Assembly (NCBI RefSeq): GCF_009674495.1
Contig: NZ_WKJN01000017.1
Coordinates: forward strand, 56,823-120,822
Length of the DNA: 64,000 nucleotides
Source: Duganella alba
GTDB taxonomy: Bacteria; Pseudomonadota; Gammaproteobacteria; Burkholderiales; Burkholderiaceae_D
Reading direction: 5' to 3'
The notes beneath the pieces are model-generated. The model had not been told where the DNA came from and did not search any database. It worked only from the letters and a program-made list of their open reading frames with translations. Shown piece by piece: positions 24,392 through 32,995 of this stretch. Each line of letters opens with the position of its first letter. The stretch's first letter is position 1. The position numbers and the translations under genes were made by a program.

Positions 24392-27300
24392 CTATGCGGG
24401 TTGTTCGGCGCTGGCCTTGCGGCTGCCGAGCTTGTCCATGACGACGATGAAGAACATCGGAATCATGAAGGTGGCGAAGAAGGTGGCGGCCAGCGTACCG
24501 CCGATGACGCCGGTGCCGATCGAGTTCTGGCTGGCCGAGCCGGCGCCATTCGACAGCGCCAGCGGCAGCACGCCGAGCAGGAAGGCCATCGAGGTCATGA
24601 CGATAGGGCGCAAGCGCATCTGCGCCGACTCCACCGCCGCTTCCAGCGCCGAGCGGCCCTGCTGCTGCAATTCGCGGGCGAACTCGACAATCAGGATCGC
24701 GTTCTTGGCCGACAGCCCGATGGTGGTCAGCAGGCCGACCTGGAAGTAGACGTCGTTGGTCAGCCCCGCCAGCGAGGTGGCGGCCAGCGCGCCCAGCACA
24801 CCGATCGGGATCACCATGATGACCGAAATCGGGATCGACCAGCTTTCGTACAGCGCCGCCAGGCTCAGGAACACCACCAGGATCGACAGGCCGTACAGCA
24901 ATGGCGCCTGCGAGCTGGCCTGTTTCTGTTGCAGCGAGCTGCCGGTCCATTCATAGCCGATACCGGAAGGCAGCTTGGCGACCAGTTGTTCCATCGCCTG
25001 CATGGCCTGGCCGGTGCTGTAGCCGGGCGCCGGCTGGCCCTGGATTTCCATCGACTCGACGCCGTTGTAGCGTTGCAGCTGCGGCGGGCCGTAGGTCCAG
25101 CCGGCGCTGCCGAAGGCGCTGAACGGCACCATGCCGCCGCTGCTGTTGCGCACGTAGAGCTGGTCCAGGTCCTGCGGATTCATGCGGAACGGCGCGTCGG
25201 CCTGCACGTAGACTTTCTTGATGCGGTTGTCCGTATCGAGGAAGTTGTTGACGTACTTGGCGCCCCAGGCGATCGAGAACGCCTGGTCGATGTCGGCCGG
25301 GGCGACGCCCAGCACGGCGGCCTTTTCGCGGTCGATGTTCACCTTGAAGGTTGGATTCTCGGTCTGGCCTTTCAGGTGCACTTGCGCCAATGCCGGATCC
25401 TTGGCCGCCATGGCCAGCAACTGGTCGCGCGCCTTGGCCAACGGGTCGTGGCCGAGGCCGGCGCGGTCCTGCAGCTCGAAGTCGAAGCCGGAAGCGCTGC
25501 CCAGGCCACGGATCGGCGGTGGGCTGATGGTGGTGATGACGGCTTCCTTGTCATGCGCGAAATGGCGGGTGATGCGGTCGCTCAATGCGGCGGCGCTCTG
25601 GTTGGCGGCGGTGCGCTGCGACCAGTCTTTCAGGCGCAGGAACAGCTGGCCCTGGTTCTGACCACGGCCGGCGTCGTTGTAGCCGTTGACCATGAAGGTC
25701 GCTTCCACCACCGATTTTTCCTGGGTGCGCAGGTACTGGTCGACACGGTCCAGGATGGCCCCGGTGCGCGCCTGCGTGGCGCCGACCGGCGCCTGCACCT
25801 GGACGAAGATGAAGCCCTGGTCCTCGTTCGGCAGGAAGGAGGTCGGCAGTTTCATGAACATCACCAGCACCGCGGCGATGACGACGCCGTAGATGATCAT
25901 CCAGCGGCCCGAGCGGGCGGCGACGGCGCGCACCCCGTGCACGTACTTGTCGCGGCCACGGTCGAAGGTGCGGTTGAACCAGCCGAAGAAGCCTTTCTGC
26001 TTGGCGTGATCCTCGTTGGCGGGCTTGAGCAGCGTGGCGCACAGCGCCGGTGTCAGCGACAGCGCCACGAACACCGACAGCAGCATCGAGATCACGATGG
26101 TCAGCGAGAACTGGCGGTAGATACCGCCAACGGTGCCGCTGGAGAAGGCCACCGGCACGAACACCGCGCACAATACCAGCGCCACGCCGATCAGCGCGCT
26201 GCTGATCTGGCCCATGGCCTTGCGCGTGGCTTCCAGCGGGCCGAGGCCATCCTCATGCATCACGCGTTCGACGTTTTCCACCACCACGATGGCGTCATCG
26301 ACCAGCAGGCCGATGGCCAGCACCATGCCGAACATCGACAGCGTGTTGATGGTGAAGCCGCAGGCCGACATCACACCGAAGGTGCCCAGCAACACGACCG
26401 GCACCGTGATCGACGGGATCAGCGTGGCGCGCAGGTTTTGCAGGAACAAATACATGACCAGGAACACCAGGGCGATGCCTTCGATCAGGGTCTTGACCAC
26501 TTCCTCGATGGAAATCTTGACGAAGGGCGTGACGTCATTCGGGTACACGACTTTCAGGCCGTGCGGGAAGTAGGGCGCCAGCTGGTCGAGCTGGGCGCGG
26601 ATGGCGTTGGCCGTTTGCAGCGCGTTGCCGCCGGGCGCGAGCTGGATGCCGATGCCGCTGGCCGGGCCGCCGTTGTACTTGTTGTCGACGTTGTAGTTTT
26701 CCGGACCGAGGTTGATGCGGGCAACGTCACGCAGGCGCACCTGCGCGCCGCCGGTCTGCACCTTGAGCAGGATGTTGCCGAAGTCGGCCGGCGTGCGCAG
26801 CAGCGTCGATTCGGTGATGGTGGCGTTGATCTGCTGGTTGGGCACCGCCGGCGCCGCGCCCAGCTGGCCGCCGGAGATCTGCACGTTTTGCGCGGTCAAT
26901 GCGGCGGTGACGTCCTGCGGCGACAGCGAGTAGCTGTTGAGCTTGGCGAGGTCGAGCCAGACCCGCATCGCATACTGGGTGCCGAACACGTTCATGTTGC
27001 CGACGCCGTTGATGCGGCTGAGCGGCCCCTGGACGTTGGACACCACGTAGTTGGCGATGTCGAACTTGTTCATGCTGTTGTCGGTCGAGACGAAGCCGAC
27101 CACCATCAGGAAGGAGTTGGTGGACTTGGTGACCTGCACGCCGCTCTGCTGCACCGGCGCCGGCAGCAGCGGCGTTGCCAGCTGCAGCTTGTTCTGCACC
27201 TGCACCTGGGCGATGTTGGGATCGGTGCCGGTGGCGAAGGTCAGCGAGGTGGTGGAGACGCCGGTGTCGTCGGTGGTGGAGGACATGTAGAGCAGGTTGT

Positions 27301-27517
27301 CGATGCCGCTCATCTGCTGCTCGATCACCTGGACCACGGTGTCCTGCATGGTGACGGCGGAGGCGCCGGGATAGGTGGCGCTGATCTGCACGGTGGGCGG
27401 CGCCACCGGCGGGAACTGCTCGATCGGCAGGCTGGTCAGCGCAAGCACGCCGGCAAGCATGATGAGCAGTGCCAGCACGATGGCGAACACCGGACGTCGG
27501 ATAAAGAATTGGGCCAT
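24392..27517 (-). CDS. RND multidrug efflux permease (HAE1, AcrB/MexB-like)
   Basis: 1041 residues, typical length, with AAGGAGCGACATC ahead of the ATG. It begins MAQFFIRRPVFAIVLALLI, the standard AcrB-like N-terminus. Two six-helix blocks and two periplasmic loops follow; the proton-relay pair in TM4 is present (GLLVDDAIVVVENVER, about residues 406-408), as is GVALVLCAVFVPVAF. It exports hydrophobic drugs or toxic compounds using the proton gradient. It lies 11 bases after the adaptor gene and 10 before the channel gene. It is closer to AcrB/MexB than the pump at 5132, so the substrates of the two probably differ. Confidence 0.94.
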   Translation of the reverse strand: MAQFFIRRPVFAIVLALLIMLAGVLALTSLPIEQFPPVAPPTVQISATYPGASAVTMQDTVVQVIEQQMSGIDNLLYMSSTTDDTGVSTTSLTFATGTDPNIAQVQVQNKLQLATPLLPAPVQQSGVQVTKSTNSFLMVVGFVSTDNSMNKFDIANYVVSNVQGPLSRINGVGNMNVFGTQYAMRVWLDLAKLNSYSLSPQDVTAALTAQNVQISGGQLGAAPAVPNQQINATITESTLLRTPADFGNILLKVQTGGAQVRLRDVARINLGPENYNVDNKYNGGPASGIGIQLAPGGNALQTANAIRAQLDQLAPYFPHGLKVVYPNDVTPFVKISIEEVVKTLIEGIALVFLVMYLFLQNLRATLIPSITVPVVLLGTFGVMSACGFTINTLSMFGMVLAIGLLVDDAIVVVENVERVMHEDGLGPLEATRKAMGQISSALIGVALVLCAVFVPVAFSSGTVGGIYRQFSLTIVISMLLSVFVALSLTPALCATLLKPANEDHAKQKGFFGWFNRTFDRGRDKYVHGVRAVAARSGRWMIIYGVVIAAVLVMFMKLPTSFLPNEDQGFIFVQVQAPVGATQARTGAILDRVDQYLRTQEKSVVEATFMVNGYNDAGRGQNQGQLFLRLKDWSQRTAANQSAAALSDRITRHFAHDKEAVITTISPPPIRGLGSASGFDFELQDRAGLGHDPLAKARDQLLAMAAKDPALAQVHLKGQTENPTFKVNIDREKAAVLGVAPADIDQAFSIAWGAKYVNNFLDTDNRIKKVYVQADAPFRMNPQDLDQLYVRNSSGGMVPFSAFGSAGWTYGPPQLQRYNGVESMEIQGQPAPGYSTGQAMQAMEQLVAKLPSGIGYEWTGSSLQQKQASSQAPLLYGLSILVVFLSLAALYESWSIPISVIMVIPIGVLGALAATSLAGLTNDVYFQVGLLTTIGLSAKNAILIVEFARELQQQGRSALEAAVESAQMRLRPIVMTSMAFLLGVLPLALSNGAGSASQNSIGTGVIGGTLAATFFATFMIPMFFIVVMDKLGSRKASAEQPA

Positions 27518-27528
27518 GATGTCGCTCC

Positions 27529-28728
27529 TTAGCGCGCGCCGGCGGCGCTGGTGGCGGCCGCAGCCGATGCCGGAGCCGCTGCGGCCGACGCTGACGCAGC
27601 CGTGGCGCGCACCTGCATGCCCGGCTTCACCTGCTGCAGGCCGTCAACGATGACCTGCTCGCCGTCTCTCAGGCCGCCGGTCACCACCCAGTTGGCGCCG
27701 GATACGGTATCGGCCTGCAGCGTGCGCTGCGCCACCTTGCCGGCGGCATCGACCACCAGCGCGGTGGCCTGCCCCTGCGGGTTATGGCTGACGGCGGGGC
27801 CGGGCACCAGGAAGGCGTTGGCGGCCGTGCCCTGCACCAGGCTGGCATGCACAAACATGCCCGGCAACAGCACGTGCTGCGGATTCGGGAACACCGCGCG
27901 CACCGTCACCGAACCGGTGGCCTGATCGACGGTGATGCCGCTGAATTGCAGCTTGCCTTGCAGCGGATACACGCTGCCGTCTTCCAGCTTGAGCGACACC
28001 GCCGGCTGGACATTGTTGTCAGCCCGTAGCTGGCCGCTGGCGATGGCCTGGCGCAGCTGCAATCCGGCGGCGCTCGACTGCGTGACATCGACGTAAATCG
28101 GATCGATCTGCTGCACGGTAGTCATCAGCGTGGCCGCGCTGGCCTGCACATAAGCGCCTTGCGTCACCTGCGACACACTGCTGCGGCCGGCGATCGGCGA
28201 GACTACCCTGGTGTAGCCCAGGTTGATGTGCGCGGTGGTCACGCTGGCCTGCGCCGCTGCCAGATCGGCGGCGGCCTGGCCTTGCGCGGCCACGGCATTG
28301 TCATACGCCTGCTTGCTGATGGCGTTGCCGCCGACCAGCGCCTTGTAGCGTTCGGCCTGGGCATTGGCGGCCACCAGATTGGCGGCGGCTTTCTGCTGCG
28401 CGGCCTGGGCGTTGGCCAGCGCGGCGCGGTAGGGCGCGTCGTCGATGGTGTACAGCAGCTGACCGGCGCGCACATCGGCGCCTTCGGTGTAGGCGCGCTG
28501 CTGGACCACGCCATCGACGCGGGCGCGCACTTGCGCCACCAGGTAGGCCGAGGTGCGGCCCGGCAGTTCTATGCTGACCTGAACGCTGGAAGGATGAACG
28601 GTAACCACGCCCACTGCCGGCGCTGGCGCGGTGGCCGGCGCGGCGGCCGGTTTGCTGCAACCGGCCAGCGTGGCCAGCAGTCCGGCCATGACGGCGCCGG
28701 AGATGAAGTGTTTTTGTTGAGCTCGCAT
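27529..28728 (-). CDS. RND efflux periplasmic adaptor lipoprotein (AcrA/MexA-like)
   Basis: 399 residues with lipobox TLAGC (Cys24), so it is anchored to the inner membrane by lipid. The core is a typical membrane-fusion protein: VQVSIELPGRTSAYLVAQVR (first lipoyl half), the hairpin AQAAQQKAAANLVAANAQAE, INLGYTRVVSPIAGRSSVSQ, then beta-barrel and membrane-proximal parts. The C-terminal 30 residues are an Ala/Ser-rich tail without structure. It joins the permease and the channel of the same operon and lies 107 bases after the kinase gene on the same strand. Confidence 0.93.
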   Translation of the reverse strand: MRAQQKHFISGAVMAGLLATLAGCSKPAAAPATAPAPAVGVVTVHPSSVQVSIELPGRTSAYLVAQVRARVDGVVQQRAYTEGADVRAGQLLYTIDDAPYRAALANAQAAQQKAAANLVAANAQAERYKALVGGNAISKQAYDNAVAAQGQAAADLAAAQASVTTAHINLGYTRVVSPIAGRSSVSQVTQGAYVQASAATLMTTVQQIDPIYVDVTQSSAAGLQLRQAIASGQLRADNNVQPAVSLKLEDGSVYPLQGKLQFSGITVDQATGSVTVRAVFPNPQHVLLPGMFVHASLVQGTAANAFLVPGPAVSHNPQGQATALVVDAAGKVAQRTLQADTVSGANWVVTGGLRDGEQVIVDGLQQVKPGMQVRATAASASAAAAPASAAAATSAAGAR

Positions 28729-28835
28729 GTCGATATCCCATAGATGTCGGCTGGCCGGTGACGGGTTGCCGCCAGCCTCCAGGGCATTCTGCCGGAGGGG
28801 CGGTTAACACCGTATCTAGGGAATATGAACAATCG

Positions 28836-30224
28836 TTAAGGTAGCGTGCTCAGGCGCAGGCTGATGTGGCAGCCCTGGTCGCTGTCGAGGATGGCCACCT
28901 GCATGCCGTGCAGGCGCGCCACCGCATCCACCAGGCTCAAGCCGAGGCCGTTGCCCGGCAGGTGGCGGCTGCTCTCGGCGCGGTGGAAGCGCAGGAACAC
29001 CGCTTCGCGCTCGGCGGCTGGGATGCCGGGACCGGTGTCGCGGATATCGAACTGCATCGCTCCCTGCCATTCGGCCAGGGTGACGGTGATGCGGCCGCCT
29101 TCCGGCGTGAACTTGATGGCGTTATCGATAAGGTTGCCGATGGCCTCGAACAGCAGGCTGGCGTCGCCGCGCAGCGGCAGGCGCAGCCCCGGCGGGCGTT
29201 CATAGACCAGCTGGACCTGCTTGTCATCGGCGCTCGGTTCGTAGAACTCCACCGCATCGTCGGCGATGGCGGCCAGGTCGATGGCGCTGAAACCGGCACG
29301 GCGCGCGCCGTCCTGTACTTCGGAGATGCGCAGCATGGCGTTGAAGGTGGTCAGCAGCGACAGCGTCTCCGTAATGGCGGCGTCAACCGCATCGCGGTAG
29401 TCGTCGGCGCTGACGGCGCGGCGCTGGGCACGCTCCAGGCCGGCCAGCAGGCGCGCCAGCGGCGTGCGCAGGTCGTGCGCGATGCCGTCGCAGGCGCCCT
29501 TGATTTCGTGCATCAGGCGTTCGATATCGTCCAGCATGCCGTTGACCACGTTGACCAGCCGGTCCAGGTCGTCGCTGGCGGCGCCGGGCGCGCGTTGCGG
29601 CAGGCGCTGGCTCAGGTCGCCCTGGACGATGGCCTGGATGGCGGTGGTGATGGCGTCCAGCCGGTGCACGGCGCGGCGCCCGATCAGCACCGCGCCGGCC
29701 AGACCCAGCAGCAGGGCCAGCAGCGCCGCCGAGGCCAGCGCTCGTTGCAGCACTTCGTTGAACTCGTGTACCTCGTTCAGGTCCTGCGACAGCACCAGCA
29801 ACTGGCCGTCGGCCAGCGGATAGGCGGCCACGCGCAGCGAGCGTGTCCTGTCGTTCTCGATCATCGACAGCGTGTACGGCTGTTCCAGCTGCGTCGGATG
29901 CGGACCGGGGAAGGCGCCGGCCAGGCGGATGCCGTCCGGGCTGTACAGGCCGAAGGGCCGCTGGTTGTCCGGGTCCAGCCGGGCATGGTAGGCGACGCGT
30001 GCGACCAGGTCGGCCGGCGCGCTGCGCAGGATGGCGTTGCGTTCGCGCGGCAGCCAGTCGTCGATGCGGCTCAGGGCGTAGCTGGAAATCTGCTGGTACA
30101 GGAAAGCGAACAGCAGCGCGGCGATCAGGCTGTACAGGCCGAGGAACAGCAGTGCGATGCGGAAGCTCGACGCCCGCCGCAGGTCGTGCAGGCTCCAGCG
30201 GTTATTCGGCGGCACGGAAGACAT
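28836..30224 (-). CDS. sensor histidine kinase of the RND operon
   Basis: 462 residues. TM1 is at about 22-44 and TM2 at about 160-182, with a roughly 115-residue periplasmic sensor between them, then a HAMP domain (RLDAITTAIQAIVQGDLSQR). The H-box CDGIAHDLRTPLARLLAGLE has H250. The ATPase domain shows NLIDNAIKFTPEGG, DTGPGIP and GNGLGLSLVDA. It overlaps the regulator gene by 23 bases and precedes the adaptor gene, so it most likely senses a pump substrate or membrane stress and controls the pump. This order is common for RND systems under local two-component control. Confidence 0.92.
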   Translation of the reverse strand: MSSVPPNNRWSLHDLRRASSFRIALLFLGLYSLIAALLFAFLYQQISSYALSRIDDWLPRERNAILRSAPADLVARVAYHARLDPDNQRPFGLYSPDGIRLAGAFPGPHPTQLEQPYTLSMIENDRTRSLRVAAYPLADGQLLVLSQDLNEVHEFNEVLQRALASAALLALLLGLAGAVLIGRRAVHRLDAITTAIQAIVQGDLSQRLPQRAPGAASDDLDRLVNVVNGMLDDIERLMHEIKGACDGIAHDLRTPLARLLAGLERAQRRAVSADDYRDAVDAAITETLSLLTTFNAMLRISEVQDGARRAGFSAIDLAAIADDAVEFYEPSADDKQVQLVYERPPGLRLPLRGDASLLFEAIGNLIDNAIKFTPEGGRITVTLAEWQGAMQFDIRDTGPGIPAAEREAVFLRFHRAESSRHLPGNGLGLSLVDAVARLHGMQVAILDSDQGCHISLRLSTLP

Positions 30225-30888
30225 AGCCCGAACCGCGCACGGTGTGGATCAGCGGCGCGGTGCCGTCCGGATCGATTTTCTTGCGCAGCCGGCTGATGTG
30301 CACGTCGATGACGTTGCTGCGCTCGTCGCTGCGGTAGTCCCACACGGCCTCGAACACCATGGTGCGGGTCAGCACCTGGCCCTGGTTGCGGAAGAAGTAT
30401 TCCAGCAGGCGGAATTCGCGCGGTTGCAGGTCGACCGGCTGGCCGCCCAGGCGCACGGTGTGCGTCAGCAGGTCCATGTCCAGCCGGCCCAACTGGAAGC
30501 CGGTGACGGCGGCTGGCGGGCCGTCGCGGCGGCGCAGCAGCGCGTCCAGGCGGGCGGTCAGTTCGATGAAGTCGAACGGTTTGGACAGGTAATCGTCGCC
30601 GCCGGCGCGCAGGCCGCGCACCCGTTCATCCACCGCCGACAAGGCGCTGAGGATCAGCACCGGCGTGGCGACACCGGCGGTGCGCAGAGTGGACAGCACC
30701 GCCAGGCCATCCAGGCCGCCGGGCATCATGCGGTCCAGCACGATGACGTCATAGGTTTCGCCGGCCGCGCGCAGCAGGCCCTGGCGGCCGTTGTCGGCCA
30801 GTTCGACCTGATGGCCGTAGTCCGACAGCGCCGCCTGCAACTCCTGCGCGGTTTGTGCGTCATCCTCAATCACCAATACCTTTGCCAT
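30202..30888 (-). CDS. OmpR-family response regulator of the RND operon
   Basis: 228 residues. Receiver with EDD at 8-10, phosphoacceptor D52 (VIVLDRMMPGGLDG) and Lys in DYLSKPF. C-terminal winged helix with LQPREFRLLEYFFRNQGQVL, DVHISRLRKKIDPDG and HTVRGSGYVFR. It is the first gene of the five-gene operon. The DNA-binding wording differs from the QseB/PmrA-like regulators at 9456 and 21042 and is nearer to the CusR/CzcR-like group. It is divergent from the orphan regulator at 31010. Confidence 0.92.
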   Translation of the reverse strand: MAKVLVIEDDAQTAQELQAALSDYGHQVELADNGRQGLLRAAGETYDVIVLDRMMPGGLDGLAVLSTLRTAGVATPVLILSALSAVDERVRGLRAGGDDYLSKPFDFIELTARLDALLRRRDGPPAAVTGFQLGRLDMDLLTHTVRLGGQPVDLQPREFRLLEYFFRNQGQVLTRTMVFEAVWDYRSDERSNVIDVHISRLRKKIDPDGTAPLIHTVRGSGYVFRAAE

Positions 30889-31009
30889 GCCGGCCGCCTC
30901 CGCAACTGCGCCTTAGTGCGCTACTATATTGCCTATTATGCCCCACAGTCGGCTACGCGCAGTTCTCGCCAACATTAAAAATAGTTCATGTCCGGAGGCG
31001 CTATTCAGC

Positions 31010-31687
31010 ATGCGATTACTCGTTATTGAAGACGATCCGCGCTCCGCCCAGTATCTGGTGCGCGGCCTGGCCGAGAGCGGCCACGTGGCCGATCATGTGG
31101 CCGACAGCGCTACCGGTCTGGCGATGGCGGGCGAGGGCATCTACGACGTTGTGGTGCTGGACCGGCGCATGCCGGGCCTGGACGGCATCGACTTCATGAC
31201 CGCGTTGCGCCGCCGCGATCCGCAGATTCCGGTGCTGATGGTCAGCGCGCTGGGCGGCACACAGCAACGGGTGGAAGGCCTGCGCGCCGGCGCCGACGAT
31301 TATCTGGCCAAGCCGTATGCCTTCGCCGAAATCCTGGCGCGCATCGAAGCGCTGGCGCGGCGCAACGACGCCAGCCGCCGCCAGCAGGTGCTGACCTTGG
31401 CCGATCTGAGCCTGGACATGGACACGCGCAGCGCCCGCCGCGCCGACCGCGACCTGCAATTGCAGGCGCGCGAATTCGCGTTGCTGGAATACCTGATGCG
31501 CCACGCCGGCCAGGTGGTGACGCGCGCCATGCTGCTGGAAGCCGTGTGGGATTACGACTTCGACCCGCGTGGCAACATCATCGACATGCATATGCACCGA
31601 CTGCGCAACAAGGTCGACCGCGATTTCGAGGTGGCGCTGATCCACACGGTGGCGGGCGCCGGCTACTGCGTGCGCGCACCGGTTTAA
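31010..31687 (+). CDS. orphan OmpR-family response regulator
   Basis: 225 residues from ATG 31010 with GGAGG upstream; the frame continues upstream but MRLLVIEDD is the normal receiver start. Phosphoacceptor D51 (VVVLDRRMPGLDG), Lys in DYLAKPY, winged helix LQAREFALLEYLMRHAGQVV, MHMHRLRNKVDRD and HTVAGAGYCVR. No kinase gene is adjacent: the next gene (9 bases after the stop) is a MipA/OmpV protein. It may be phosphorylated by the kinase at 28836-30224 across the divergent promoter, or by a distant kinase. Confidence 0.9.
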   Translation: MRLLVIEDDPRSAQYLVRGLAESGHVADHVADSATGLAMAGEGIYDVVVLDRRMPGLDGIDFMTALRRRDPQIPVLMVSALGGTQQRVEGLRAGADDYLAKPYAFAEILARIEALARRNDASRRQQVLTLADLSLDMDTRSARRADRDLQLQAREFALLEYLMRHAGQVVTRAMLLEAVWDYDFDPRGNIIDMHMHRLRNKVDRDFEVALIHTVAGAGYCVRAPV

Positions 31688-31696
31688 GGAGAGTTC

Positions 31697-32518
31697 ATGC
31701 AGCCATTGCTTTGGCCAGCCGTCGCGCTGCTGATCGTAACGGCACCTGCCGTCGCACAGCAGGAGCCGACGCCGGCTCCTGATTTGCCGCTGTGGGAGGC
31801 TGGCCTGTTCGGCGGCGTTGCCAGCACGCCGGCGTATCCCAGTTCGGAAGACCGCGTCACGCGCGGGCTGGTGCTGCCGCTGGTGGTCTATCGCGGCAGG
31901 ATATTGCGCGCAGACCGCTCCGGCATCGGCGCGCGCCTGCTCAATACCGAACGCGTCGAGCTGGATGTGGGCTTTGCCTTGTCGCTGCCATCCCGCTCCA
32001 GCGACGTGGCGGCCCGCGCCGGCATGCCGGACCTGAACTCGCTGCTGGAATTCGGCCCGCGCCTGAAGGTGCGACTGGCCGACCGCGTGCGGCTCGAACT
32101 GCCGCTGCGGGTGCCGCTTGAGCTTGGAAACGGCTTCGAACGCCAGGGCCTGGTGTTCGAACCGCGCCTGGTCTATGAAACCGGCGACCGCAGCGGCAAG
32201 TGGCAGGGCGACGCCAACCTCGGCGCCGTGTTCGGCAACGCACGCCTGAATCAATATTTTTACGGTGTCGCGCCACAATACGCGACCGCCGCGCGCCCGG
32301 CCTACCAGGCCAGCAGCGGCCTGATGATGACACGGCTCGGCCTGAGCCTGTCGCGCCGATTGACGCCGGACTGGCGCGTATTCGGCTTCACCCGCTATGA
32401 CAACTACACGCAGGCGGCCAACCGCGACAGCCCCTTGTTCCGCCAGAACAGCGGCCTGTCGGTGGGCGTCGGCTTCACCTGGACCGCGTACCGTTCAACA
32501 GCGCGCGCGTGGGAATAG
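31697..32518 (+). CDS. MipA/OmpV-family outer-membrane protein
   Basis: 273 residues with a signal peptide ending near APAVAQQ and AAGGAGAG ahead of ATG 31697. The mature chain is a predicted beta-barrel typical of MipA/OmpV: LPLWEAGLFGGVASTPAYPS, RGLVLPLVVYRGRILRADR, GIGARLLNTERVELDVGF and the end LSVGVGFTW. MipA-like proteins act as scaffolds for murein enzymes or as antibiotic- and metal-responsive porins, and are often next to OmpR-type regulators, as here. Confidence 0.87.
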   Translation: MQPLLWPAVALLIVTAPAVAQQEPTPAPDLPLWEAGLFGGVASTPAYPSSEDRVTRGLVLPLVVYRGRILRADRSGIGARLLNTERVELDVGFALSLPSRSSDVAARAGMPDLNSLLEFGPRLKVRLADRVRLELPLRVPLELGNGFERQGLVFEPRLVYETGDRSGKWQGDANLGAVFGNARLNQYFYGVAPQYATAARPAYQASSGLMMTRLGLSLSRRLTPDWRVFGFTRYDNYTQAANRDSPLFRQNSGLSVGVGFTWTAYRSTARAWE

Positions 32519-32560
32519 GCTACACTCGGGCTTCCCATATTCCCAGGCCGAGGACATCCC

Positions 32561-32995
32561 ATGCTGACATCCGCTCCCGCTCAGGCACTCAGTACGCAGC
32601 ATTGGCTGTTCGCTTACGGCGGCGCCTTGCTGTCGATGCTGGCTCTGGATGCGTTGTGGATCGGCCTGTACATGGCGCCCGCCTACAAGAGCGCGCTGGG
32701 CGACCTGATGCTGGAGCAGCCGCGTATCGGTTCGGCCGCGGCGTTCTACCTGCTGTATGCGGCCGGCGCGGTGTTCCTGGCGGTCGCGCCGGGCCTGCGG
32801 GCGGTGAGCTGGCAGACGGCGATGCTGAACGGCGTGGTGCTGGGCCTGATCGCCTACGGCACTTATGACCTGACCAATTATTCGATCCTGAAAGCCTGGC
32901 CGTTGGGCCTGGCGCTGGTGGATATCGCCTGGGGCGTGCTGCTGACCGCGCTGGCGTCCGCCGCCGGCTGGTATGTGGCCAACCGCTGGGGCTGA
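32561..32995 (+). CDS. DUF2177-family membrane protein
   Basis: 144 residues with four membrane segments. The DUF2177 hallmarks are visible: MLALDALWIGLYMAPAYKSA, GAVFLAVAPG, GLIAYGTYDLTNYSILKAWP and LALVDIAWGVLLTALAS. The function of the family is unknown; acidic and Tyr/Asn residues inside the membrane suggest a small transporter. The start ATG 32561 is 42 bases after the MipA gene. The stop abuts the convergent TonB receptor stop with no gap. Confidence 0.88.
   Translation: MLTSAPAQALSTQHWLFAYGGALLSMLALDALWIGLYMAPAYKSALGDLMLEQPRIGSAAAFYLLYAAGAVFLAVAPGLRAVSWQTAMLNGVVLGLIAYGTYDLTNYSILKAWPLGLALVDIAWGVLLTALASAAGWYVANRWG

Noticed and set aside
24362..27532. 1056-codon frame antisense to the second RND permease
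   Set aside because: Same shadow composition; the minus strand encodes a textbook AcrB-type pump.
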